Assembly (NCBI RefSeq): GCF_005405485.1 | Contig: NZ_BJED01000030.1 | Span: 1 to 38,769, forward strand | DNA: 38,769 nucleotides | Source: Enterococcus hulanensis | Lineage (GTDB): Bacteria; Bacillota; Bacilli; Lactobacillales; Enterococcaceae | Direction of reading: 5' to 3' | Shown here: positions 17,009 through 24,572 of the stretch, piece after piece | How positions within the stretch are numbered: the stretch's first letter is position 1 | Layout: each line of letters starts with the position of its first letter | The notes under the pieces: model-generated | Databases searched by the model: none | Seen by the model: only the letters and a program-made list of their open reading frames with translations | Told to the model about the DNA's origin: nothing | Translations under genes and position numbers: made by a program

Positions 17009-18085
17009 CTAACCGATTACTTCTAAGTCTTTAGGATAATGATTCAAGTTTTCACAGCCATCTTCTGTTACGATTACCAAGTCTTCGATGCGCACTCCAA
17101 CTTCGCCTGGAATATAGATTCCTGGTTCGATTGAGAAGACATTGCCAACTTCAGCAACATTATCGTTTGCTCCTGAAACATCACCTGTTTCGTGGCAATC
17201 GATTCCGATGAAGTGGCCTAGGCGATGAGTAAAGTATTCGCCATAGCCTTTTTCTGTAATATAATCACGGGCTGCAGCGTCAAGATCAGAAAGCTTCACT
17301 CCTGGTTTCACTAAATCAATCGCACGTTGAGCTGCTTCTTTTACGATTTCATAAACTTCACGGCCTTTGTCAGAAACTTCTTTATAGAAGAATGTCCGAG
17401 TCATGTCTGAAGCATATGAATTCTTGATGCCGCCAATGTCTAGAATGACAGAATCCCCTGATTTTACTTTTGAATCATCCGTTTCGTGGTGAGGGTCTGC
17501 AGCATTTGCGCCATAACCAACGATTGGATCAAATGAGAAGCCTGTGTTGCCTAACTCTTTGTAAATTTGACCTAGCTTGTCTGCCATTTCAGCTTCAGTT
17601 AATTCTTCAGGCAATAATTTCTTCAAACGATCAATAGCAATCTCATTATCAGCCTGTGCTTCACGCATCAATTGCTTTTCTTCTTCGTCTTTGATAGCAC
17701 GAACCGCATCAGTCACTTCTGAACCATTACCTAATTTGGCATTTGGAACAAGTTCTAACAAGTGTAATAAGAAATGAGCAGGCCAGTTCTTGTCTACACC
17801 AATTTTTTGGTCAGTATCAACATACTCAAGAACTTTCTTCACAGCATCGTCGGTATCATCAATAAATACTTTTTCCACGCCCAAGTCTTCTTCGATTGGG
17901 AATAATTTGTTAACGATCAATGTGTTTTTGTTATCTGGAGTAATCACTAATACTAACAACCGTTCACCAGGATGAATCCAGCGACCAGTTAGATAGAAAA
18001 TAGTTGTTGGATCTGAAACTAACAGTTGGCCATAACCTTGTTCTTTCATTTTTTCAATTACTCTTTCAACGCGACGTTCTTTCAA
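17009..18085 (-). CDS. pepQ: Xaa-Pro dipeptidase/peptidase (M24B)
   Basis: A 358-residue metallopeptidase with the pita-bread fold that cleaves the bond before proline. All five metal ligands of M24B are visible: Asp216 and Asp227 (ILDIGGIKNSYASDMTRTF), His291 (RLGHFIG), Glu320 (SIEPGIYIP) and Glu334 (VRIED). Residues 1-125 are the creatinase-like N-terminal domain. The start is TTG after GGAGTG; there is no ATG in a better place. It is the first gene of the pepQ-pip-POT operon. A choice between prolidase and Xaa-Pro aminopeptidase is not secure from sequence, but length and context favour the dipeptidase. Confidence 0.9.
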   Translation of the reverse strand: MKERRVERVIEKMKEQGYGQLLVSDPTTIFYLTGRWIHPGERLLVLVITPDNKNTLIVNKLFPIEEDLGVEKVFIDDTDDAVKKVLEYVDTDQKIGVDKNWPAHFLLHLLELVPNAKLGNGSEVTDAVRAIKDEEEKQLMREAQADNEIAIDRLKKLLPEELTEAEMADKLGQIYKELGNTGFSFDPIVGYGANAADPHHETDDSKVKSGDSVILDIGGIKNSYASDMTRTFFYKEVSDKGREVYEIVKEAAQRAIDLVKPGVKLSDLDAAARDYITEKGYGEYFTHRLGHFIGIDCHETGDVSGANDNVAEVGNVFSIEPGIYIPGEVGVRIEDLVIVTEDGCENLNHYPKDLEVIG

Positions 18086-18555
18086 AATGTTTCACTCCTT
18101 CTATTGATATATTGTTTGCCTGTCGGCATTATTAAAAACAGCTCTGCTTTCACGTAGCTGTTAATAATCTCTTTGCGCGGAAACTCACTGCTATGCAACA
18201 GTTCGGAATTAGTAACAAAAAAATTGTGCAACTATTCACCTATCACTAGTTTTAAAATAACCATAAATCCATTTGAATTTCAAGTCTTTAGACGAATAAA
18301 TTCAAATTTAATTGTTCGTATCCGCTTCCACTAGTTTACTATATCTTTTGGCTTATTTAAACAATTCTTTAAACTTTTTTTCGAAATCATCGCCTATCTG
18401 GAATAATTCTAAAAAAACTATCCCAAAATCTATTATATCTCCAGTTAATTACCTTCCTTATCTTTCTCTCATTAAATTGTTTTTTAATTAAAAAAATGGG
18501 ATTTTCAATAACATCTACTATAACGATCTGGCTGTTTTTTTGTTATCATAATAAA
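18086..18555 (-). promoter_or_regulatory. Long structured leader/promoter region upstream of pepQ
   Basis: About 470 bp without a gene. On the minus strand TTGTTT (18359-18364) and TATAGT (18338-18343) with a 15-bp gap are a weak promoter candidate; the leader would be about 245 nt. Within it two inverted repeats stand out: TTTGAATTT/AAATTCAAA (about 18270-18306, 17-nt loop) and ATTATTAAAAACAGCT against AGCTGTTAATAAT (18128-18168). Neither has a terminator T run. They may be operators or RNA structures. Confidence 0.35.
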
Positions 18556-18557
18556 AT

Positions 18558-18589
18558 AAAAAACAATCCTGTTATACAACAAGACTGTT
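18558..18589 (-). terminator. Probable terminator after the ThrE-type genes
   Basis: On the minus strand AACAGTCTTGTT, a 4-nt loop and AACAGGATTGTT form a 12-bp stem with two G-U pairs (18562-18589), followed by TTTTATTTTATT. It lies just after the stop of the small exporter subunit. Confidence 0.7.
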
Positions 18590-18601
18590 AAGTGTGTTTA
18601 T

Positions 18602-19066
18602 TCATGAGAATGAATTTTTATTCTTTTGCATTTTATGATAAGAATAGAAGAATTTCGGCGATAATTCATATCCTACGGTGATTCCCACCGCAATCGCGAT
18701 GGCGATCTTCAAAACTTGCACGCCAATCTGAGCTGCTTTAATAGAATCACCAATGAAGAAATTATAAGTAAAATTGTAAATCCCCATCCCCGGAACGAGA
18801 CAAAAAATACCGCAAATCAAAAAAATCGTCACTGGTGCTTTTAGAGCAAACGAGGCTTCTCGTGAAAGATAGATCAGAGCCAATGAGGCAATGAAGGTCG
18901 CTGCTATTGGTGCAACCCAAAAATGCATGATCAATAAATAGATAAACCAGCCGCATGCACCGATTACTCCGCAATGAACATAGTAGCGGCGTGGTACTTC
19001 GAACAAAATTGCAAATGAGATGGTACCTAGAAAACCTGCTAAAACCTGAAACAAACCATTTATCAT
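18602..19066 (-). CDS. ThrE-like exporter, small membrane subunit (threonine/serine exporter C-terminal type)
   Basis: A 154-residue protein of four to five hydrophobic segments typical of the ThrE_2 (DUF3815) half of split threonine/serine exporters. Characteristic pieces are ISFAILFEVPRRYYVHCGVIGACGW and FCLVPGMGIYNF. I set the start at the ATG at 19066, which follows GAGAGGAGTG; an upstream in-frame extension would overlap the preceding gene and reads as non-protein-like sequence. It lies 41 bp after the large subunit gene, with which it should form one transporter. The exported substrate (threonine, serine or other small amino acids) is known for the family only. Confidence 0.85.
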   Translation of the reverse strand: MINGLFQVLAGFLGTISFAILFEVPRRYYVHCGVIGACGWFIYLLIMHFWVAPIAATFIASLALIYLSREASFALKAPVTIFLICGIFCLVPGMGIYNFTYNFFIGDSIKAAQIGVQVLKIAIAIAVGITVGYELSPKFFYSYHKMQKNKNSFS

Positions 19067-19107
19067 CGGCTTCACTCCTCTCACCATTTTTAGAAAATCA
19101 TTCTTAA

Positions 19108-19866
19108 CTACATGATGCTGAATACTTTTAAAACTAAGCCAACTCCAACTGACACACAGAGAGCCGTGATCAATGCGTAGATCATCTGTCCCCAACCAGA
19201 GCTATAATCACCATCAAATAAATAACGAATCCCATTAACGACTGCCACTCCCGGTAAAAGGGAAATAATCCCCCCAGTAACTAGACTCGTCAATTGCAAT
19301 ACTGGGAAAAAATGAACAAATAAACAAGCCAAAATACTGACAAACCCACTGCAAGTAATCGTCGAAATAATATCTGACATATTGAATTTTGGTAATAAGT
19401 ACATAGAAAAGCAGGCTAACAGCACACCTAAAAAGAGAGCGCCGATCGTATCCCACAAGCTTCCACCAAAAATAAAACAGAAACTAGCACTACCAAAAGC
19501 ATAGGCAAAAATTTTCAATGGATTGGAAGCAAAAGTTTCCTGCTTAATCTCTTGCAGCCACTCGTTCGCTTCTTCGGGACTCAAGCGTTTTTCAGTTAAC
19601 CTTCGCGACAAGGTATTAATTTGTTCGATACGTCCCAAGTTAATTGGTGAGATCGGAATATCTCGAACCCGCGCTTGAACAGTTTGGTCTTTCAACCGCG
19701 CCGTCATAAAAATACCATTGATTAACACAAAACTATCAAATTCTTTCAAGTCTAATGCTTCCGCAATATGACGAATAGTCGTCTCGATCCGTTTGATTTC
19801 TGCACCATTCTTTAATAAAGTTTCACTAATATCATAGACAAAATCAAAAGATTCCCGTTCATCCAT
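19108..19866 (-). CDS. ThrE-like exporter, large subunit (threonine/serine exporter N-terminal type)
   Basis: A 252-residue protein of the ThrE (DUF1212) family. Residues 1-110 are a soluble domain (SETLLKNGAEIKRIETTIRH, then FVLINGIFMTA), and residues about 120-250 hold five membrane segments ending with SLLPGVAVVNGIRYLFDGDY, the conserved family motif. In this split arrangement the partner is encoded directly downstream. The ATG follows AAGGAGGGAG. Export of surplus amino acids released from peptides would suit the neighbouring peptidases, but that link is inference. Confidence 0.87.
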   Translation of the reverse strand: MDERESFDFVYDISETLLKNGAEIKRIETTIRHIAEALDLKEFDSFVLINGIFMTARLKDQTVQARVRDIPISPINLGRIEQINTLSRRLTEKRLSPEEANEWLQEIKQETFASNPLKIFAYAFGSASFCFIFGGSLWDTIGALFLGVLLACFSMYLLPKFNMSDIISTITCSGFVSILACLFVHFFPVLQLTSLVTGGIISLLPGVAVVNGIRYLFDGDYSSGWGQMIYALITALCVSVGVGLVLKVFSIM

Positions 19867-20007
19867 CGGTCTCCCTCCTTTTTTCTATTGGAAAATTCTC
19901 CAACTTGTTCATCGTTTAAGCTTTAGAAAATGATTTAGTCCACGAAATCTGACAGCAACAACACTAATAGCATCGCTTTTCATTGAAAAAACATCGTGAC
20001 TAACTGT

Positions 20008-20040
20008 TAAAAAACGACGACAGCTTTTGCCGTCGTCGTC
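20008..20040 (-). terminator. Rho-independent terminator after the Xaa-Pro aminopeptidase
   Basis: Stem ACGACGAC (20014-20021) with GTCGTCGT (20032-20039), plus a few inner pairs, followed on the minus strand by TTTTTT. It lies 22 bp beyond the aminopeptidase stop. Confidence 0.85.
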
Positions 20041-20061
20041 TTAGTATAGCCTATCTCACGC

Positions 20062-21132
20062 TTATAATTCAATCAAATCATGAGAAATGCTGATCATATT
20101 TTCATAGCCGTCATCAGTGATCAAAACTTGGTCTTCGATTCGTACACCGCCCCAATCTGGAATGTAGATTCCTGGTTCAATGGTCATCACCATGCCTGTT
20201 TCCAATACGTCATCATATTGTTCATCAATGTATGGTAATTCGTGTACAAACAAACCGATACTGTGGCCGATATTACGGTAGGTATATTGTGGATACTCGG
20301 TACCTTCTAACGGTTTCAATGATGCTTGATAAATATCTTTCACCGCGGCACCATTTTTCATTACAGCTTCTGACGCTTCTAAGCTTTGTTTTTCCAGCTC
20401 GTAAACTTCGCGTTGTTTGTCTGATGCTTTACCGACAATAACTGTTCGCGTCATATCAGACATGTAGCCTTCATACTGACAACCAAAATCCATTAAGACA
20501 AAGTCGCCATATTCAATTGATTTTTTCGATGGAATCCCATGTAATAACGATGTATTTGCTCCGGAAATCAAAATATTTCCATAAGGCTGTGTATCTGCTC
20601 CTTCTTGTACCATATACATAGAAAGTCTGGCGGCTAAATCTTTTTCGGTAACCCCAACGCGAATGTCATCCAAAATTCGATTAAACGCACGACAAGAAAT
20701 TTCACACGCATTACGCATGTATTGGATTTCTTGAGGAGATTTAATTGCCCGCATGCGATCAATCACACCGCCGGCTTGTACGAATTCGGCTGTTGTTTTC
20801 GACGTGAAATCAGAATACATATCATAGGTTAAATAATCCGCCTCAAAAGCGATCGTTTTTAAGTTTTTCTCACTAGCTAAGCGCGCCACAGTATCTCCAA
20901 CAGTTCGACCAGGCAGGCGCCAATTGATAATTTCATAATCTGGTACTTCGATATTCGCCTGTTCGGTATAGCGCGGATCTGTTAAAAAGTATTGTCCTTC
21001 TTGTGTGAGCAAAATGAATGAATCGTCTCCTGTCCAACCGCTAGTAAAACGAACGTTCACCCTTTTGGCAATAAAAAAAGCATCCAGTTTTTCTTTTTCC
21101 AAATACGCACGAATCTTTCCTTCGTTTAACAT
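20062..21132 (-). CDS. Xaa-Pro aminopeptidase (M24B)
   Basis: A 356-residue M24B peptidase that removes the residue preceding proline. Metal ligands are Asp215 and Asp226 (LMDFGCQYEGYMSDMTRT), His290 (NIGHSIG), Glu319 (MTIEPGIYIPDWGG) and Glu333 (VRIED). The start at 21132 is chosen because AGAAAGGA lies 9 nt upstream; a longer in-frame reading to 21216 adds 28 residues of basic sequence without support. It is not adjacent to the pepQ-pip operon but is a third proline-specific peptidase within 5 kb, reinforcing the proline-peptide theme. A PepQ-type dipeptidase activity is possible. Confidence 0.9.
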   Translation of the reverse strand: MLNEGKIRAYLEKEKLDAFFIAKRVNVRFTSGWTGDDSFILLTQEGQYFLTDPRYTEQANIEVPDYEIINWRLPGRTVGDTVARLASEKNLKTIAFEADYLTYDMYSDFTSKTTAEFVQAGGVIDRMRAIKSPQEIQYMRNACEISCRAFNRILDDIRVGVTEKDLAARLSMYMVQEGADTQPYGNILISGANTSLLHGIPSKKSIEYGDFVLMDFGCQYEGYMSDMTRTVIVGKASDKQREVYELEKQSLEASEAVMKNGAAVKDIYQASLKPLEGTEYPQYTYRNIGHSIGLFVHELPYIDEQYDDVLETGMVMTIEPGIYIPDWGGVRIEDQVLITDDGYENMISISHDLIEL

Positions 21133-21229
21133 TGTCACACGTTCCTTTCTGTTTTGAAGTTCTAGCCTTCTAATAAATAGAGTAGCAGTCAGCAGAACTT
21201 TGGTCAACGCTTTCAAAAAATTGGATAAA

Positions 21230-21265
21230 AAAAGGGAAAAAAGTTTATTAAACTTTCTTCCCTTT
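21230..21265 (-). terminator. Rho-independent terminator after the ClC gene
   Basis: On the minus strand AAAGGGAAGAAAGTTT pairs with AAACTTTTTTCCCTTT (one mismatch) around a short loop and is followed by further T. It starts three bases beyond the stop codon of the channel gene. Confidence 0.8.
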
Positions 21266-21268
21266 GGT

Positions 21269-22789
21269 TTATTTACGTTGATGGCGACTCATACGAGTTC
21301 TTGGTGCATCAGTTGGCGGTCTATCTGTTTTATTTGCAGCAGTACTTTCTGGTTCACGTGGTTTACGAACTTCTTTACGTGTCAAAATTTCTTGCTTAGG
21401 TTCGGTAACTCGTGGCTGTAGATCAGCTTTTTCTGCTTTTTTACGCTTAGCGGCTTTTCTTAATTCAGAAACATCCCGTGTAGTGCCCTCTTCTTCTGTT
21501 TTTACTGAAGACTTTTTGGTGCGCTTCGGCAGTTCAGGAAGTTTGAAGTTATTGATTGTTTGTTCTTCGCGGAAAAATGGCACTAGCTGTAAAAATAAAT
21601 TGCCTAGATACCCTGCCAACCAGATCCATAAAAACAATTCTACTGGAAACAGCAATAAAAACAGACATGCCGTTGCAAAAGGCTGTTTCAAAATCACTGC
21701 GCAGGCACTAGCCGTAAACACAGCAACTAATAGACCTGGTGAGTATGGCAGCAAATTCGCAAAGGCCAATCCGACCGCAATGCTGGCAAAAATCATTGGA
21801 AAGATTGTCCCTCCGCGCCAATTACAGGCCAAACAGATTATCGTTATGGCAACTTTACCAAATCCAATCAGCAGTAAGATGAAGAAGCTCATCGTCTCCG
21901 CTTGTCGGGTAAAGGATAGCAAAGTATGCTCACCAGAAAATAGAAAGTATGGCGAAATCGTTCCTAAAACGCCTAAAAGAATTCCAGCAAAGATCGCCAG
22001 CGGTAATGGATTGCGAATCCGTTGATTCAGCTTCTCGCCTCTTTCTTGCGATACTAAGAAGAATTTCCCGAAAAGCGCGCCTAAAATAATCATCGGAATG
22101 ATTAACAATAACCCTTGCCAAGTAAAACTACTTTCCATTCTTCGAATTGCAAAGACTTGTTCTTGATTCGGAAAAATACTATAGGTTAGAAGATAGCCAA
22201 TAAAGCCAGTAAAAGTAGTAAAAATATATAAAACATACTTTTTGAGTTTACTTTCCGTAACAACCTGCCAATCGTCCCATTCCACAGAACGTCCAACACC
22301 GAACAGTGGTGTCATAAAGATAACTCCCAATGAAGTTCCCACACCAAACTCAATCATGTCGGCTTGCTGACGCTCAGCAATTTTCCTGCGATCTGCTATA
22401 TATGTTATTAATCCGCCGATAATGGCTACTAACGCTGCCTCTGGTCCTAAGCTTGCTCCAAAGAACAGTACAATTAAGGAGCCTAATAAATTTCGTACCA
22501 GCTTGCCATCATGATAATCAATCCGGTTGGTTTCTTCATATTCTGTGAATGATTCTTGTAAGGTTCGGGGGTAGCGGCCGAATGTTTTCACAAAAAAGCC
22601 AATCGCTACGCCTCCAATCGTACAGATGATCAGAGGATAAAAGCGTGGATCACCGATTGCTTTGGGCAAAATTTGCCACAAAAGTTGATTTCCAAGCTCC
22701 GTCAACCCCATAAATAAAGCTACAATGACTCCGACAGCTAGTCCTAAAAGACCACTATAGCCAAAAAATGATAGTTTAAACTTATTCAT
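21269..22789 (-). CDS. ClC-family chloride channel/antiporter-like protein
   Basis: A 506-residue protein with about ten membrane segments (residues 10-405) of the ClC fold. Two family signatures are visible in divergent form: GASLGPEAALVAIIGG around residue 115 in place of GxEGP, and WRGGTIFPMIFASIAVG around residue 325 in place of GxFxP. It therefore belongs to a divergent ClC group and its ion preference (chloride, fluoride or other) cannot be stated. Residues about 410-506 form an unusual hydrophilic tail rich in Lys, Arg and Glu (KRKKAEKADLQPR, ending RTRMSRHQRK), which should be cytoplasmic. The gene lies 55 bp beyond repA with no terminator between, so it may be co-transcribed with it. 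Confidence 0.85.
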   Translation of the reverse strand: MNKFKLSFFGYSGLLGLAVGVIVALFMGLTELGNQLLWQILPKAIGDPRFYPLIICTIGGVAIGFFVKTFGRYPRTLQESFTEYEETNRIDYHDGKLVRNLLGSLIVLFFGASLGPEAALVAIIGGLITYIADRRKIAERQQADMIEFGVGTSLGVIFMTPLFGVGRSVEWDDWQVVTESKLKKYVLYIFTTFTGFIGYLLTYSIFPNQEQVFAIRRMESSFTWQGLLLIIPMIILGALFGKFFLVSQERGEKLNQRIRNPLPLAIFAGILLGVLGTISPYFLFSGEHTLLSFTRQAETMSFFILLLIGFGKVAITIICLACNWRGGTIFPMIFASIAVGLAFANLLPYSPGLLVAVFTASACAVILKQPFATACLFLLLFPVELFLWIWLAGYLGNLFLQLVPFFREEQTINNFKLPELPKRTKKSSVKTEEEGTTRDVSELRKAAKRKKAEKADLQPRVTEPKQEILTRKEVRKPREPESTAANKTDRPPTDAPRTRMSRHQRK

Positions 22790-22844
22790 ATAATTAACCT
22801 TTCTCTAGATAGACTCCGCTACATTATAACAAAGGTTGGCCGTC

Positions 22845-23921
22845 TTAGGAGAGATTTTGGGCGACTTTTCGTGTTTTTTGTTGTGTGTTTTTTTGTTGAA
22901 TAGTCAATTGAACAGATGAAAGCGTTTGTTGCAATTCTGGCGTTAACTGATAGTGATCAACTAAATATTGACGCGTTTTTTCGGTAAAGAAACCTTTCAT
23001 GAATGCAAAGAAGAAACCTTCAGGATTTTTGACCGTCTTGTAGCGATACATCTGTTCAATTGCTTTAGCTATGGCATCGCTGATACCTGTTTTGAAATAA
23101 TCATTGTGCTCAAAGGTCAATACGTCGGCTTCAGCTGGCAATCCAGCATTTATATATTGTTGAGAACTCGCATATTTAGCTTTAAAAATCGTATCAACAA
23201 ACCAACGTGCTTTGCGATAATTGCCTTCACAAAAAGGTAAGAATCGGTTAAATGCTTGTTGAGGCAATAAATGCGCATAGCGAACACTTAACCCGTCAAT
23301 GAGACTTTCTTCTTGAGAAATCTCAGCTATTTTAGCTGCGTTGTTTGTTGCTTTTGTTTCTCTTGTGTTTTGGTTTGCTAATTGTTTTTGTGTACTTGTA
23401 AGCAAATTTTGCGAGTTCGCAGCTGCAGATTCTGCGTCTCTGTCCACAGTGGATAACTCTTCTTCTTTTCTAGGTAAGTCGTTTTCCACAGTTTTAACTG
23501 ATTTGGTGCTAGTATAATTTTTGAAAGAAAGTTGCACAACGATATCTTTTTCAGGAGCTTTAGGATTTGCAACATAAATACGATAATTTTTAAGTCCATG
23601 ACGAAGAATCTGGATTAAACCAGCTGCAATTAAAGTATTTTTCAAATTAGTAACTTTCCGTTCTGACACGCGCAACAAAGCGGCAGCCTCTTCATTGGAA
23701 AAGTAAATGTATGGTTTCCCAGCTTCATCAAGCCAGCTTCCGTCTTTTTGAGAATTGTAAATGCTGCAAGTCATACGCATCGTGTATAGAGCATGGAGCA
23801 TCATTGCTTCAATAGAAAGATTTTCGTATTGTGGATTATTGATCAGATTTAAATCGATTGGAATATAATTCCCATTTGGTAAGTTTGTTGCGGTCATGAT
23901 ATTATCTAAATTTATGGACAT
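22845..23921 (-). CDS. repA: RepA_N-family plasmid replication initiator
   Basis: A 358-residue initiator. The N-terminal 125 residues have the RepA_N domain features: LSIEAMMLHALYTMRM, then the winged-helix region IYFSNEEAAALLRVSERKV followed by LIAAGLIQILRHG. The middle (about 130-210) is a poorly structured Thr/Glu/Asn-rich linker, and the C-terminal 150 residues (RYAHLLPQQAFNRFLPFCEG ... FAFMKGFFTEKTRQYL) form the host-range-specific domain. The ATG follows AAGGAGG. RepA_N initiators drive theta replication of many enterococcal and lactobacillus (mega)plasmids. The leader of about 250 nt overlaps a divergent small RNA, pointing to antisense control of copy number. Confidence 0.9.
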   Translation of the reverse strand: MSINLDNIMTATNLPNGNYIPIDLNLINNPQYENLSIEAMMLHALYTMRMTCSIYNSQKDGSWLDEAGKPYIYFSNEEAAALLRVSERKVTNLKNTLIAAGLIQILRHGLKNYRIYVANPKAPEKDIVVQLSFKNYTSTKSVKTVENDLPRKEEELSTVDRDAESAAANSQNLLTSTQKQLANQNTRETKATNNAAKIAEISQEESLIDGLSVRYAHLLPQQAFNRFLPFCEGNYRKARWFVDTIFKAKYASSQQYINAGLPAEADVLTFEHNDYFKTGISDAIAKAIEQMYRYKTVKNPEGFFFAFMKGFFTEKTRQYLVDHYQLTPELQQTLSSVQLTIQQKNTQQKTRKVAQNLS

Positions 23922-24000
23922 GACAAAAAAACCTCCTTAGATTACTTTCAAAGTTATTACGAAAGTTTTAAAGGAATGCTTACTGTCACAGGATATTTGA

Positions 24001-24029
24001 TTGAGAAAGCAACCAAAATATGGTATACT
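24001..24029 (+). promoter_or_regulatory. Strong sigma-A promoter for a small RNA opposite the repA leader
   Basis: TTGAGA (24001-24006), exactly 17 bp, TATACT (24024-24029) preceded by TGG. It points toward the hairpins at 24037-24150 and away from repA, and no ORF follows. Confidence 0.8.
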
Positions 24030-24035
24030 TAATAA

Positions 24036-24158
24036 AGGTTAGGCAAACACCAATTTTTCTAACCCTTATAAGTTTATCTAAATGTGACAGGCTAATTCGC
24101 CAAAATTAGCTCAAACCTTTGAGTTTAAAGATCGCCAAATCTTTAAACTCTTTTTTTC
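24036..24158 (+). ncRNA. Candidate countertranscribed RNA controlling repA
   Basis: A transcript of about 120 nt between a strong promoter and a perfect terminator hairpin. Three stem-loops follow one another: GGTTAG/CTAACC (24037-24064), GCTAATT/AATTAGC with loop CGCCAA (24091-24110), and GAGTTTAAAGAT with its complement, again with loop CGCCAA (24121-24150), then seven T. The complementary loops in the repA mRNA read UUGGCG, a YUNR-type U-turn known as the contact point in several plasmid antisense systems. It lies wholly inside the predicted repA leader. Nothing protein-coding is seen. Antisense copy control is inference from architecture. Confidence 0.75.
24121..24158 (+). terminator. Terminator of the small RNA
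   Basis: A 12-bp perfect stem (24121-24132 with 24139-24150), 6-nt loop CGCCAA, then TTTTTTT at 24151-24157. The 5' arm can also pair with CTCAAA just upstream (24110-24123), an alternative fold. Confidence 0.88.
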
Positions 24159-24177
24159 GTTTTTTTTCTACATGTAT

Positions 24178-24206
24178 AGAATAATTGATTGAAAGCCTAT
24201 TGTAAA
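24178..24206 (-). promoter_or_regulatory. Predicted repA promoter
   Basis: On the minus strand TTTACA (24201-24206), 17-bp spacer, TATTCT (24178-24183). Transcription would start near 24170, giving a repA leader of about 250 nt that contains the complement of the whole small RNA. Confidence 0.65.
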
Positions 24207-24232
24207 GCGATTCCCGACCATCTTTTTTTAGA

Positions 24233-24561
24233 GTAAACTTTTATTATGTTTATAAAAGCATTTGAGGTTTACTATATTATTGAATCAAAAACAATTTTGG
24301 TTTACTTTATTAAATGATGTAAAAGTATTTTTGGTAAACTCCAATTAAAGTAATACGACTTCCCTTTCTAATTGAAAATGTGGATAAAAAGTAATGTGGA
24401 TAAGGGCTTCTTTAGTTTTCCACAAGCTGTATAAACAGGTCTTCCATTTTTCAAAAGTAAACTTTTAAAAAGAACTAACAATCATAAAGGTAAACTTAAA
24501 TAACAGATAACTTTAAAAAAAGTAAACCATAATGTAGGCTATCAACTACATTGAGGTTTAC
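24233..24561. repeat. oriV: Origin-like region: two sets of four GTAAAC iterons flanking DnaA boxes
   Basis: GTAAAC or its complement GTTTAC begins at 24233, 24267, 24300, 24334 and again at 24457, 24490, 24522, 24556. Within each set the spacing is 32-34 bp, three helical turns. Between the sets lie two perfect DnaA boxes TGTGGATAA (24379-24387, 24395-24403) and one near-match TTTTCCACA (24416-24424). Iterons are in mixed orientation. The layout suggests a replication origin or a RepA/Par control region; the origin assignment is inference. Confidence 0.65.
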
Positions 24562-24570
24562 TTTTTTTTG
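24514..24570 (-). terminator. Terminator of parAB, built from two iterons
   Basis: AAAGTAAACC...ATGTAG and CTACAT...GGTTTACTTT form a long interrupted stem, with T runs on both sides. It follows the parB-like stop by a few bases and could act on both strands. Confidence 0.7.
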
Positions 24571-24572
24571 AG

